DNA of 64,000 nt. It comes from Endomychus coccineus (Eukaryota > Arthropoda > Insecta > Coleoptera > Endomychidae). The translations under genes and the position numbers were made by a program. Below, one piece after another: positions 32,400-45,309 of this stretch. The first letter of the stretch is position 1. The number at the start of each line of letters is the position of its first letter. Below the pieces are notes generated by a model, which saw only the letters and a list, made by a program, of their open reading frames with translations, was not told where the DNA came from and ran no database searches. Where the stretch lies: NCBI GenBank assembly GCA_958510875.1, contig OY294069.1:177178868-177242867 (forward strand), written 5' to 3'.

Positions 32400-33918
32400 A
32401 ATGGGGAAACTTTGTTATAATTATAATGTAATGTTTCGAAAAAAGCAAAGATTATTCCCGTTCACAAATTTGGTGATGTTGGTATTATACTCAATTATCG
32501 TTCAATTGCGATATTGTCTAACTTATCTATGGTCTTCGAGATGTGTCTGTATCAACGCATTTATACTACTTTCTCACATATGATATCAACATACCAACAT
32601 GGATTTGTCCAGAGGAGATCTACGACGAATATTACTCGTTTGAACACGTATATTGCTGCTGTTCTTGACAACTGAGGACAAGTTGACGTAATATATACAG
32701 ATTTTTCAAAGGCTTTTGTAAAATTTGATCACACTATTCTTCTAGACAAGCTCAAATCAATTGGGCTTAGTACCTCCTTAGTAGCGTTTTTTGCTCATAC
32801 CTCATCAATACATTGCAGTTTGTGCAGTATTACAGTCAAAGATAAAATTCGTACATCGCCACATCCGGTGTGCCTCAAGGCTCAAAACTTGCTCGTCTAC
32901 GGTTCTTGTTATTTATTAATGATTTGGTTGAAACCATAATCGGCTTGCAACTAATTTTTGCTGATGACTTGAAAATATTTTTAGAAATAAAGACCATAGA
33001 TGACTGCTATGCACTACAAAATGATCTGAACAATATTCTTGAATGGTGTGCCAACAATAAATTTAGTAATTGTTGTGTTGTTAGCTTCAGTCGTAAGTCA
33101 TTTCCTTCACTTATTTTTTATATTCAGTAATCATTCCTTGTAGTACTACATTTGAAGACTTAGGTGTGCTATACGATCATCAGTTCACTTTTAATCTACA
33201 TATAAGTGATATGTGGGCTAAAGCTAATAGGACTGTAGGGTTTGTACTTAGACATTCCTGATATTTCAAGAATTTGGAGCTACTACAAACACTATTCAAT
33301 TCATTGGTTAGACCAAAACTGAAATATGTTTTGCTCATCTGGAACCCTCAGTATTTTCAGATTACACTAATTGAGAGTATTCAACGTGAATATTTGAAAT
33401 ATCTCTGGTTTAGAACTTTCTATATCTTTCCTAGAAGAGGTTTCAACCATCAATTATTATTATCTAGTTTTGATGGCCTGACCCTTGAACTGAGAAGAAG
33501 AATGAGGAGCATAATATTCCTCCATAATTTGTTGAATAATAATATTGACTGCAGTTACTTATTAGGTAAATTCAATTTTTTTGTACCTAGTTTATCTCCT
33601 CGCTGTCCTTTAACGTTTTACAATGTTAGGTCTAAAACAAATGTTTTATCTAGATGTCCGATATTTAATGTTATTTGTTCACAATGTGACTTATTATTCA
33701 ATAGTATTTAGTGTCTTATTATTGTGTTCAGGTAAGGTTATTTGTCACCATGTAATCTAAAAATTTTGCCAGTTTATTTTCATATATTATTTATTGATAT
33801 TATTTTTTTCTATATATTTTTGTTATATATTTCTTGTTATTTTTTATATTTTGTTGATCTATATTGTTTGTCCTATAATTGGGTTAACCTGTTGGGCATA
33901 TATATACTAAATAAATAA
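32400..33918 (+). pseudogene. LINE with RT core and 3' tail
   Basis: Decayed fingers pieces at 32400-32860 lead into TSGVPQGSKLARLRFLLFIN and LIFADDLKIF (core FADD). ILEWCANNKFSN follows, and in a new frame at 33274-33711 LFNSLVRPKLKYVLLIWNPQ with IESIQREYLKYLWF and LTLELRRRMRSIIFLHNLLN. This is the standard RT plus thumb/C-terminal layout of a Jockey/CR1-type LINE. A 3' untranslated part ends with the short tandem tail TAAATAAATAAATTA near 33905, a typical LINE end. Several stops and frameshifts make it dead. Confidence 0.8.
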
Positions 33919-33924
33919 ATTATA

Positions 33925-35425
33925 GGGACATCCTGTATATTTTCATATAGTTGTAAATGTTGTTTCTCGCTCTCTTTGTAGAATATTGTATTCCGAAAAT
34001 TGTTATAGATGTTTGAAGGGACTACCTAATTACTTGATATTTCAACAGGTGAAGCCACTGGTTCTAGAATAGTCCTCTTCAGCCAATTATCTAGTGATTC
34101 AAAGTAGAAATTAGAGGTGTACGATAATAGCTGTGTATAAAGATTACGAATGAGATGACGTCTGCTTGATTTCTTTTCACTCGTTTTCTACCAGAACGAA
34201 AATGAAAGTAGTTGCATAAACGATGTGAATCTCATCAACGTTATCTACTATAGTGTTCCATTTTTCTCATTTTTGCGGTCTATAATTTTCGGTTGCGTGA
34301 TCTTAGATATTACAGCTAGGTTAGATCTGTAAAATGATGACAAACCAATTTTATGTTCTTTCTACTCCAGAGAATAAAATCAAGAATAACTTATTTGCAT
34401 GGATAATTTAGTAACAGATACCTGTTTGCATTTTTGTGTGCGTTCATACACCGAAAAAGTGTATCCAGATTTGGGACAGGGTATTTTACACTTAAACCGA
34501 AAACTTAGAAGCGAGAGCAAAACGGTCAAATCTCTCCATACGACTCTAGAAATATCGAAAACATCGCAGAATGCAATATGAATAAACAGTATAATTTTTA
34601 TTTCAGTTTCTGGTTCATCTCTAGATGTTTGATGGGAGCTACAACAAGTCAAGTCTCGGAAGATAGTATGTGTAATAGCATTAAAAATGTCTCTGGACCT
34701 ACCGAAGAAAGACAAGTCTGATGTTTCAAGTCGTGCAGAAGACTGTGAACTAGATTCAGTTCAGTTTCACTCAATATCCTGCATGACGAAATAATTATGA
34801 TCCGTTTGAGTTTTGAAGAATGAATCATTTTATGTCACGTATTTAATACATATATTAAATATTATAATTCGAAGATTATATGTGGTAGCTATTTGTGAAC
34901 GGTTAAACATTTTATTATGTATTGTCAAGAGGAAAGCTGCAAGGGTGTGTCGCTGACGCATTATAGTATAATGGAATATTAATTGCCGACGATTTGTTTC
35001 GTGAATTCACATAATACGGAGTCCTGCATTAATGCATAGAGGATCTACAACTACTATACAAAGATTTCAGATGTACATTCGGAAGGAAAATACAACAGGC
35101 CAGGAACAACTCGACCCATTGTGGTATTTGTGCATTGTGTAAAAGGTTGAAAAAGCTGTGATCCATTGAGAGCTGATTTCCATAACTTTTCTTAGTACAA
35201 TTTTTCGCTTTCTTTTGCCGGTCAAATGTATGATTATAGGAATATAACATATTTCAGAAATGATTTAGAAATAGGTAATGAAAGACGTAAAATTATACTC
35301 TGGAATTATTATATTATACAATGGAATTTCGTTGAAATAAAATATAATAAAATATTTACTAGCTCAAAGTTATTTCAAAATATACAGTTAAATTTGTACA
35401 AATTGATATGTATTTAGAGTACTTC
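33925..35425. other. No recognised gene
   Basis: Short frames only; no domain or repeat edge recognised. Confidence 0.45.
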
Positions 35426-35429
35426 CGGG

Positions 35430-36480
35430 TAATCCTAGATAAATGGCTGAATTTGGGGAAGCATCAGGAGAAAACCACTAATAAAGCGATAAGGGCGCTG
35501 TGAACCTATCGTCATACAGTCGGATGAACCTGGGGTCTCACACCACGGATGGTGCATTGGGTGTACACCATAGTGAGAGTCATTGTAACATACGCCACAA
35601 ATGTGTGGTGACCAAAAACGAAAACGGAAGTATCCCAGCATTCTCTGAATAGAGTTCACAGGCTGGCGTGCTTAGGAATAACAGGTGCAATGTCGACTAC
35701 CCCAACAGTCTTTAAGGCTACACAATGCACCTCGCCGTTCAGGCAGAAGCCATAAGAGGAGCGTATCGCTTCGGACTTATGGGACAAAGAAAGGCCGACC
35801 AAAAAGACCGATTGTTTTTGGATCACCTGGATTATTGGGGATGAGATCTGACATGATCAAGGTTCCCAGCCGGGACCGTTCACGATTCAAACCTTCAATG
35901 GGCAGAAGAACATTCGGAGCAATCCTCTTATGATACCAGGGGATTCCGTATTGTTCACCAAAGGCACCAAGACCGAAAGAAGTACAGGTGTTGGAATAGT
36001 CTAGACAAAGGACCAATGAGAAATAATTTCTTTTAACCTAGGGAAACTTGCTTCAGAATTCGTAGCAAAAATAATGGCAATTACAACATGTGCTCGAATT
36101 ATGAGGGAGCCCAGGAGAATAGACAAATCGCCATCATAGAGAGCAATCTAGCTGTGCTTGAAGCACTGGATTCATACACAATCACCTCACAATGTGTACT
36201 CAATTGTGTAAAGGAGCTAACGGCACTAGTTAAGAACCCCAATAGAGTGACACTCGTATGGGAGTCTGAGGAAACTAGACGTGAAGAGACTGAGAATGAC
36301 GTCACACTTGCTAAAGCGGAGGGTGAAATAAACCCTCATTGAACCAGAGCCAACTTATGGCATTTCTCATGACACAGCAAAATTTGTAATCCAAAAAATG
36401 GATCGAGACAGAGCACAGTGCCTATTGGAGGGAACTGTCCCGTACGTCGCACTTCAATCCACTGATGGGAGAACTCCAGA
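35430..36480 (+). pseudogene. LINE C-terminal half: RT thumb to RNase H
   Basis: The plus strand encodes WGLTPRMVHWVYTIVRVIVT, VHRLACLGITGAMSTTPT (thumb region; the family usually reads ACLGITGAxxTTPTAALE), GRPKRPIVFGSPGLLGMRSD, an RNase H segment (ALDSYTITSQCVLNCVKELT, NPNRVTLVWESEE) and PTYGISHDTAKFVIQKM. It is the better-preserved copy of the element at 2.04-3.49 kb on the other strand. Frame changes are frequent. The expected WVPGHxG motif reads LVWESEE, so the last RNase H part is damaged. Confidence 0.72.
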
Positions 36481-37110
36481 CAGAATAGGTGTCCGAGGTA
36501 CCTGGTGCCCAGGGTGAACGGGATCCTCGTTGTCCCAATAAATTAATGTTATTATCACATGACTTTTACTGAAACTTTGTACATGCTTGTAAATTATGCG
36601 CTCAAATGTTGTACAAACGGTGTGAATTCTGGTGACCAGTCTCACAAAATGTATCTACTGAAGCTTATTTTTTTTTTGAATTTGGCGCTTCTAATACAGT
36701 TGGTAGCAGTGATACGATAAATGAGGATGCGGTTCTGTGGTGTCTTGCTAGGAGAAGACACAATGTAAACTCTCCGTAAGGGGCTGCAGGTTAGAAGTTC
36801 TTCTTCTATAGTGTGCGTACACTATATCAATACCGTGCACGTGTATTTTCTTTACGGAGACAAAGAGGATACCATTCACTCTGGGCACCAGGTACCTCGG
36901 AGACCGATTCTGCCGCGATATTCGTGTTCGGTGACCCCAAAACCCCCGAGTAACGAGTTTGGACCGATTATATAACGAATTTCCTGAAAACTCCAGGAGA
37001 CGACGGGGATACCGTTCACCGTGGGCACCAGGTACCTCGTAGACCAATTCTGTCACGATATTCGTGTTCAGCGACCCCAAAAACCCCCCCGAGTAACGAG
37101 TTTGGAATCA
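36460..37110. repeat. Inverted and tandem copies of a GC-richer 70-110 bp unit
   Basis: The block GGGGATACCGTTCACC, GTGGGCACCAGGTACCTCG, ATTCTGtCaCGATATTCGTG, CCCGAGTAACGAGTTTGGA occurs as two direct copies at about 36860-36965 and about 37000-37110. A part copy lies in opposite orientation at about 36466-36540 (CGAGGTACCTGGTGCCC...). The inverted copies flank about 320 bp. Confidence 0.75.
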
Positions 37111-38490
37111 GTTTCATCACTATTAACCGAATTGTGAATTTAGTATTTACGGTCAATTTAAAATGCAATTATAAAATGCATATTATGTATGCAAACTGCA
37201 TATTTTTAATTTCTTATAAATCAATTTAAGTCACAAAGTTTCCTGGAGCTCTAACGAATCGAATGCAAAAAACCGCATTCAAATCCGTCCTACTGTTCAA
37301 ATTTTTCGAACTTTGGCCGTTTTTAGTGCTTCATTTCCGCGACTATTAAGTGGTGTAACTGAATATGCAGGGGTATATATTAAGAAAATCAAGCTGGTTT
37401 TCTTTTTTTTCTTTCATGTAAATTAAAATTTTCACTTATAACAGTATTTTTTTCGTAGATACGGCTGATTGTTTCTTATTTATAGCGTGAACTCTCTTAT
37501 AGTTTATTAGGACTTGTTACCAGTCGCATCGAACTGATTCATCTTCATCAATAAGTAAAATAAAAAAATAGCTATTTTCGCTGATTTAATGATGCGTGTA
37601 CTGTATAGAAAATATCTGGCTTAAATGAAGTAAATGAACTGTTTGTTTGATATTATTAAAAAAGTTCTCTTGTATGACCATCTGGCATGTGAATTATGAA
37701 CTAAAACAAGCTGAGGAAACGTAAATTCCGCACGTACAACTAAATTTATCATTCCAAAGTCTTCTTGACGTCACTCCAAATTTCTATTCGTCTGAAAGCT
37801 GCAGTAGAAGATGGATGAAATGAAATTTTATGACTTAAATATTTTTCTATCTCTAGGACGCAAATTGCATTTACTAAACATTCTTGCCTGAAATATTTTC
37901 AATACACCCCTGTAAGTATCGATACTGGTAGTATTTACATCTTCAGATAGTCTAGATACACGGAGTTCGGCAGCTTTTAAAACAACTACGGTGTATTGAA
38001 GAAAGTGCCAATTTTAAGAAGTAGTTCATAAAAAATGAGATGTCCATATTATTAGTGTCGAATGTTCGCAACCAATAATACACATTATTACAAATTGCCA
38101 ACTTTAACATGGGATTTACATGCAATGTGGAACGTGAAATAAATCCAGTAGTGACAAGGTGTTCTTTATAAGGCTGCTTTAGTTTATTCAATACACTTTA
38201 TATTACAATCATCGCTAATGCGTGCTACCATCAAATGTGACTTAGATTATTCATTTGTGTTACATAAATATTAATTATCTATTGAACATGTGTTATACAA
38301 ACAGAAACAGACATAATTAGAACGGAATATGAATTGGCAGACAATATTCATGTGTATAGCTTGACTCATTTTCATTATTATTGGGTATCGCATAAGGCTC
38401 TGCAAACTTTCAGCCTTAGGGCCATACTGTTTACTCCAGTAAGTTCCAAGAGCCGAAACCGTTTTAATTGTTCTGCCATTATCTAGAATT
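37111..38490. other. No recognised gene
   Basis: AT-rich; no domain recognised. Confidence 0.45.
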
Positions 38491-38499
38491 TCTAGACTA

Positions 38500-39480
38500 G
38501 TCGCCGAGTACAACTACTGGGGAAGATATTTTTAAGGATGTTGAAAATGCTACTAATAAAAAGAACTTTCCACGGAAAAACTTGAGATCTTTTACTACTG
38601 ATGGAGGCAAAAACATATGCGGAAGGAGTGGTTGCTCTTGTGTCAAAGGCTGTAGAAAATGATGGTGGTTCAAAACCATTAGTCTTACATTTATCATTCA
38701 TCAATAGTCTTTGTACGGGAATGTTTGGGTATGTCTGAACTTCTAAGATTCACTGGGTTGAATCATCGACAATTCTGCTAGTTTATTGAAGAGATTGGGA
38801 GATTGGAGAAAATGACTTACCATATCATACTGCAGTACGCTGGCTTAGTTGCGGAAAAGTCCTTCGACGCTTTTTTGAAATTCGATCAGAGATTTTTTTC
38901 AATTTTTCTCTCACCGAATTACAAAATAGCGAGTGGCTGTGGAAGTTAGCATTCTATGTCGATTTGCAAGAAGAAAACCGGTTTCTCCCTGATTTATACA
39001 CTAATATCACATCGTTTCGGGAGAAAATAATACTGTTTTAATCATAGATACATAAAAAAATGTCTCAGACATTTTAAAACATGTGAAATATTCAGCCACA
39101 CTACTGAGATTTTCTGTACATTTTGCAATCGAAACTTTGAGTGCTTTGATGTCATTGCGGATAAAATTAAGATTTTTCAAAATTCTTTTGATACTGACAT
39201 TGAAACATAGCCCCGGAACTTCCAATGGAAATTATTGATTTACAGTGATATAATTAAGAAAAAATATATGAAAACTCATCTTTGTTGGAATTTTATAAGA
39301 GTCTTTCACTGGTACAATTTGATAATTTGCATAAATTTGCTAGTGGGTTGTTTTCTGTTTTGGTACTACTACTACTTACTTGTATGAGAGAACATTCTCC
39401 AAAATGAAGTATACAAAGAATGTTAACGGATCTAAGTTAACCGATGATCAGCTTGAATCTTTTTAATAATTGGTACAAGT
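38500..39480 (+). pseudogene. hAT transposase remnant (ZMYM/GTF2IRD2-like type)
   Basis: Plus-strand pieces read FTTDGGKNICG, DLPYHTAVRWLSCGKVLRRF, LQNSEWLWKLAFYVDL, and at the end LEFYKSLSLVQFDNLHKFAS and a YERTFSKMKYTKN-type C-terminal dimerisation segment. The order VDGAxxxxG, LPYHTxVRWLSRGxVLxRFFELRxEI, W...LAFLVD and the C-terminal hAT region fits transposases related to vertebrate GTF2IRD2/ZMYM-type hAT proteins. It is broken by many stops. Confidence 0.7.
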
Positions 39481-40130
39481 AAAATAGGTTCACAAAAACG
39501 GACTATTGTCAGTGGAAAATCACAATTTTATAAATCTCATTAGTATTTTATATGTTATAACGTTTATATTATATGTTTATGTGTCTATATGTTATAATAT
39601 AATGTTTAAACACGTTAATGAGGTTCATTTCAATTATTTGTTAGTTATTATGCTTAAGTTAAATTTTCTGCGTATTATACTTGTCATTCAGTTTTACCTA
39701 GCAAGTAAATAAAACCAAGTTATTATCAGTCTGGGTCTTTTTATCCAACTTATCACAACAACAATAACAACAATAAGTCATTAGCTGTCGCGGGCCAAAT
39801 TGATGACACTGGCGAGCCGGATATGATAAGGGTATGACGCTGTCGTGGTGTTTTGCGGCATGTAAAAACCGGAAGATCTTTTATTCAATCTTCGCCGATA
39901 ATTTCACTACCTCATCTATGTTATATTTATGTCTTTTCATTTTTGTAATATTATAGCAAATTGTCACTTCAGTGAAGTACTAAATATACATTTAGTCATT
40001 GTTTCACATTGCATTGGCTTAACTTAGTGGTACATCTAAGCTTGTGTAGATGGCGTAAGATGCTCTGGTCTCTCCAGTATGTTTCCCAGTTGGGTATTTA
40101 TACGCTTACAAAGATCTCGACGAGCAGCAC
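39481..40130. other. No recognised gene
   Basis: AT-rich; no domain recognised. Confidence 0.4.
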
Positions 40131-40147
40131 TGCAGTCGCTCCGTTGT

Positions 40148-40200
40148 TCCGTTGATCAGTTCGAGAAAACGAAACAGCTGTCCGGAACTATTAGCTCCAT
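40148..40200 (+). ncRNA. Diverged hammerhead-like motif, copy D
   Basis: TTGATCA, then GTTC..GAAAAC, GAAAC and AGCTGTCCGGAACTATTAG. It shares the last part with copy C. The core is degenerate; listed as a relic of the same motif family. Confidence 0.3.
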
Positions 40201-40679
40201 TGGGTTAATCAACCTTGTGGACTTGAAGTCTATAAGGTTTAAGCTTTACTTTATTCATCATAATCCTCAATTCTGCTGATATAATAATTAATATTCTAGT
40301 TTGTACTGTTTTACATGTGTGCAATATTACGATACGCATGTTACTCCAACCGTTTACTGGTATTCAGATACTTCAGTCTTGAAAGTCAATGGTTATTTAT
40401 TTATTCTACAACGAGAGTAAATTTATTGGATTATGAAATCATACAGAATTATTGTCAATTTATGCTATGTGAAAGTTCGAAAACCGATGATAATTAGCTT
40501 TAAAATGGTCGTTTAACTTTTATTCATAAATGAATTAGTATTATTTCTATCATAATTGTTTGTTTATTTTTTTATTACAACCAATTGCGTACTATTTCTG
40601 AAACGTACAACGTGTCTAGTTAATTAAGATGTACTTCGTAATCTTAAATGCAATTATTCATGAGCTGTTGCAGTGTTCA

Positions 40680-41480
40680 CCAAATGTTTGAAGATAAAAG
40701 CAGTATTGGACCTATCAGGTGACCCCCCTCATGTTGATGGTGATTTCTTGTTTCGGGCGAAGCGTTTTGTGCGTAAATCAAATACTACCTGTAACCCGCT
40801 CGTTTCGGGTGGATTAAGAATTATCGAGTTTATTCCTCTCATTTCGTGCGTCAAAGACAGAATCTACAGAGGCAGACAAAAAGCTTTGGGAGTTAAATCT
40901 TTACCAAAGAAACGGCAAGAAGTCGTCATTCTGGAGACAATGCAACACTTTGTGCTAATAGACGACGGCCAGGAAGATCGAATATTGTTTTTTTGTAGTG
41001 ATAGGACACTTCTATCTCAATGCTCAGCATTTTTTATGGACGGGACATTTAAAAGCTGTTGTTCCCTGTTCGACCAATTGTATACAATACACGTAGATTT
41101 GGGAAGCACAAGGATTGTTCCAGCCATCTATGCGCTTTTACCGGACAGAACAGGAACCACATATAAAAGGCTTTATACACTGTTGGAAAAAGTACATAAC
41201 TTAATCCAGAAAAGGTCCACATTGACTTTGAACGGGCAGCAATAAACGCTCTCAAAAAAACTTTTTTGGGAGTAGATTTCCATGGGTGTAATTTTCATTT
41301 CAATCAATGCCTGTGGCGAAAAGTGCAAGAGTTGTAACAGAATGGTAGGTAACATTTCTTCTACTTGTCTTCCAGAATCGAATGCCGAAAACCGCATCAC
41401 AATCCATCTTGCACGAAACAAACAAAGGTTTTTTTATTATATTGCCTCGACTAAGAGGAGTTGATACATAACTGGCAGAG
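40680..41480 (+). pseudogene. Mutator-like (MULE) transposase fragment
   Basis: The first frame (to 41245) ends with SAFFMDGTFKSCCSLFDQLY, then YALLPDRTGTTYKRLYTLL, the DGTFKxxPxLFxQLYTIH and YALLPxKxxxTYxRLF segments of the MULE domain seen in FLYWCH-linked transposases. A frame change near 41200 leads to HIDFERAAINALKKTF, FHGCNFHFNQCLWRKVQE, which carries the second catalytic Asp region (DFE) and the CxFHxxQ motif. The upstream 130 residues resemble the segment before the MULE domain. The 3' part is lost. Relic. Confidence 0.75.
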
Positions 41481-41859
41481 AACACATATAAGTACATTTC
41501 AACTAATACCTGTGAACTGATGGTCAAATCATGTCTATATATTTCACATGGAGTTGCAATAAAAACTCTTCCAGTATCGTGGGAGTATGGGTATATTTAT
41601 TACTTATTAGTATAGTTCACTGAAATGGAAGATCCTTCGCTAACTGCACGGCACATCCGTTACCTTTACAAATATGGTAGATACAGACGTAAAAGATGTT
41701 CTTATTTGCAGACAGTCATAAAGGTGGAAAAGCAAACAAACGAACGACGAACGTCGAATTAAAATAAACGTCTAGTGCACGAAGCTTGCGTGTTTACAAA
41801 TGAGTACGTCAGATTGAACGTTATCGGTGGAGCATATTACATTATACAGTCTGTCCTAG

Positions 41860-42790
41860 AGTTAAAGCATGACATTCATACATCAAAGTCGGCGCTGTTG
41901 CAAGTTTTTCGAAAACTATCGCATGGACAACACAATCAAATGCCTTGTTAGGTCTATAAATAGTGATAGCGAATGTAGAACTTGTTCAAATACATCAATA
42001 GTTTTATTAATGAATTCAATAATTGTTGCTGTTGTATTACTTCCTTTCTGTAACCAAATTGTTGTGTCGCAAATAAATTGTTACATTCGAAGTGATCAAC
42101 AATTTGTTTGCTTAATGCCTTTTCCAAAATTTTTGATAATAACGGTACTTATGATATCGGCAATTAGTTTGTAATTTCATTTATGTCACCAGATTTATGT
42201 AGAGGTATTACCTTTGATATTTTCAAAAGTTTGGGAAAATACCTTCCTTACATACATTTATTGACCAACTTTGTGATCGGTGTTACAATGTGGTCAATTA
42301 ATATTTCTTCTTAATAGTATGATTGAAAGGACAAAGAAATCTCTGGAGATTTTTTCTCTGATTTGAATAAATGAAACTGTGGAAAATGAAAAACAATTAC
42401 GTCTCAGAAAATTATCTTGTGAGAGACTTATCGGGTCTAAATGACTTCTTGGAATGGATAGAGATATTTTTCGTGCAATTGATAAAAAATAATCATTGAA
42501 ACTTTCTGCTGTAAAGTGTGGGATATTTTGAGTGAGAATTCATCTTTGATTAATTAGACTCGACATAATTCTGTTTGGATTGTTTGATTTTTTTATTAAT
42601 TGATCAGTTGCCTTTATTTAAGTTTTTTCAGTTTTAACTTGTAATTAGTTTTGAGTTTATTACGTAAAATTCTAAAAAATGGGGTATTTGTTAGTCTATA
42701 CATATCATTCATGATCTGCAACTTTCGATTTCGAATTAGCTGAGGTGTGAACCATTTAACACCACAGTCTTTAACTTTCCCTGTTATCTG
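41860..42790 (-). pseudogene. LINE: linker and start of RT
   Basis: From 42790 downward the minus strand gives CGVKWFTPQLIRNRKLQIMN followed by YRLTNTPFFRILRNKLK. This is the linker between endonuclease and RT in Jockey/CR1-type LINEs. After a decayed stretch come FPKLLKISKVIPLHKSGD, SKILEKALSKQIVDHF and NKAFDCVVHAIVFEKLAT (RT motif A region, shifted frame). The catalytic YxDD part is absent: the copy stops near 41860. Relic. Confidence 0.72.
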
Positions 42791-43429
42791 TTTCTATGTA
42801 AATGATATTTTGAATGCATCAATAAAACAAGCAACAGTGAATACTATAGAAGCCTTGAGAATGAAGAAGGGGAAGGGAATCTTCAAAAGGTTTGTAGAGC
42901 TGGTAACTAGATATGGAAATAAAAATGCTCAATTCCATCGAAAAGCTACAAAAGGACCGTCTTTTGCATAAAATTTAATTAGAGTTTTAGAAAAATATGG
43001 AATATCTTAAAAAATTGATTTTTCATTAAAACTCTGGAAATAGCCTAAATGAACATGAAGAATAGTTATCTAGAAGTTAGTTAATAATTCCAGGGATTCA
43101 GGAAATTATTTTAGGTTCATCGCAAATATGTCATATATAAGAGACCTTCCCTATAGTTTAATTAAGTTTAAGCCTTCATTGTCAACTGCATAATCAACCT
43201 CTGTGACTCAGAGATTAGAGACTTTATATATCACTTGTAAAATTCCAAACGAGTACAATATTTATTATGATAGATTCATTATGTTTATTTCGATTAAAAG
43301 TTCGTATTATTCTATTTGTAATCGAATTGGTTTCAAGGTTATGATTCTGGAGCGACGACGGTTAACACGCGTAATTCACCCATCAATAACAATATATTAA
43401 CGTTAGTCTCACAACACAGTAGTGAACTC

Positions 43430-43727
43430 ATTCTGTGGATGCCTCTACGTTCTGAAATAATCAACAATGTTAATGTAGCAGTACAATTGTTCAATGAACA
43501 TCTCACCAATTTGCTAACGCGCATATGCGTTCCATACACTTCCCCCAAGAAAAACAACAAGTTTCCCCCTTGGTCTACCATGATAAGAAATATCAGACTT
43601 AATGATTGGCATAAATACAAAAAAGATACTAAACTGGATGATTATAATGCATTTAAGACTCTAAGATCGGCAATCAAAAGCGATATTGTCTGTTCATTCA
43701 TAAACTTAAGAGGATGTGGTTTATGTA
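43430..43727 (+). pseudogene. LINE linker fragment on the opposite strand
   Basis: NVNVAVQLFNEHLTNLLTRI, then KFPPWSTMIRNIRLNDWHKY and FKTLRSAIKSD resemble the segment between endonuclease and RT in LINEs (PPWxTxxIxxLxxxRDxxxxxxK). The frame is cut where the mariner-like element starts at 43728; no continuation was recognised beyond its other end. Confidence 0.55.
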
Positions 43728-45182
43728 CGGGTTATCATAAAGTAAGGGGTCTATTTTAGATTGTTATATTGTCTTAAGAAATTATGCTAGTAGCAAAATA
43801 TAAACAGAATCTAGTTGCTTCAATAATTGGATTTCAGTATATCTACGGAAAACAAAAGAATTGTTGTGACAACTATTGACACAAGTGTCAAACGAAATAA
43901 TCGTAATTTAGAGAATTGTTCCCGAAATAAAAATGGCCTAACGTAAATTGTAGTAACTTGAACATGGATCTGCAAATAAGAATTGGCTTAGTACAATGTA
44001 ATTATGAAGGCGGTAGAAATTACACTACTGTATTACGAAGAATTCGTACGAAAATGGGTTTGAGAGCAGGGCCGTGCCAAATGAAGGCGTATGGTAATTT
44101 GATTAGCAAATTTGAAACAACAGGGTCTGCAAAAGACCTTCCGAGATAGAGAAGACCTGGGACTAGTGATGTTCAAGTTGCTGAAGTTCTTCAAGGAAAT
44201 CAAAACGTAGCCAATACTAATCCGCTAGCAATCAGTAGTGTGGATGCGATTTCAAAACGTATACAATTGCATACACCACGGTTTGGAAAATTTTATGGAA
44301 AACCCTGAGAATGTATCCTTATAAACTGCAACTGCTGTTTGAATTAAGAGACGCAAATTTTGCTGTCGAGTTCAATTTTTCATTAGACGTATTGGCTCAG
44401 ATGGAAATTATACCCGACTGGTTGTCCCGTATTTAATGGACAGATGAGACCTATTTCTCTCTTAATGCTGGAATTAATACTCGAAACTGTCGAATACGGT
44501 CAAAAGAAAATCCACATGAAATCGTTCAGTAAGGCCTTCATGACAAAAAAGTCACAGTTTGGTGCGGTTTCACAGCTAATTTCATCAATGGTCCATATTT
44601 TCTTGAGGAACTACAGAATGGGGGGGGCGTATCTGTAACTGTTACTGGTGAACGATACCTGCAAATGTTAAGGGATTGAGCAATTCCACAGTTGCAAAAC
44701 GAGCACGAAGGAATTGAAAACATGATTCTTATGCAGGATGGAGCACCTCCGCATATTTACCGACCAGTTAAAGAATTGTTAACTTCGATTTTTCAAGATC
44801 GTGCTATAAGCAGACATTTTGCAAAGTCATGACCACCAAGATCGCCTGATCTTAACCCAGCGGATTACTAGCTGTGTATTTATTTCGAAAATTTGGTGTT
44901 TAGAGCACGGCCAACAACGCTAGAGGAATTAAAGGACAGTATCAGTGAGCAAATTCATGCAATTCAACCAGAAATGTTGAATAGTGCTGTATACAATTTG
45001 GAGGAACGGTTGATTATTTTATAACAACAAAATGGAGGTCATATCTAGCATTTGCGGTTACTGTTTGACCTCAGAAATCCCATTACGTCAGCAACTAGAT
45101 TCTGTTCACTTTTCGTTATTAATTTGATTTCTTAAATAATATATAATAAGTTGAAATATATCCTTTACTTTATGATAACCTG
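43728..45182 (+). mobile_element. Mariner-like element with long terminal inverted repeats
   Basis: Left CGGGTTATCATAAAGTAAGG and right (reverse complement) CAGGTTATCATAAAGTAAAG begin arms of about 85-95 bp that both contain TTAAGAAAT and end with ACAGAATCTAGTTGCT. A TA lies at 43726-43727 on the left, and a TA one base beyond the right end. Length about 1455 bp. It holds a decayed transposase and interrupts LINE sequence on its left. Confidence 0.8.
43964..45024 (+). pseudogene. Mariner-like transposase, decayed
   Basis: The ATG frame starts MDLQIRIGLVQCNYEGGRN, with an N-terminal HTH of the DUF4817 kind (KFETTGSAKDLPR at its end). Further pieces are MYPYKLQLLFELRD-type sequence, a WTDETYFSLN segment, KKVTVWCGFTANFINGPYF, MLMQDGAPPH-like ILMQDGAPPHIY and PPRSPDLNPADY. 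The acidic residues TDE, QDG and SPD form the expected triad; by my count 36 residues separate the second and third. About ten stops or frameshifts interrupt it. The order fits an insect mariner-like transposase of about 350 residues. Not functional. Confidence 0.8.
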
Positions 45183-45309
45183 TTATATCATAAGAGAAAT
45201 ATGCATTTTGGAAAAGACTCTATTATGAATTACGAAATTAATTTATTACATTCATCTCATTAATACGAAATCATCACTCTTATTCACTAAAAATACCACG
45301 AAAGTACTA

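Noticed and set aside
35226..35417. 63-codon plus-strand frame
   Set aside because: AT-rich chance frame with no domain.
41625..41860. Short ATG frame beginning MEDPSLTARHIRYL
   Set aside because: Only about 45 codons, no recognised family; could be a transposon scrap but cannot be supported.
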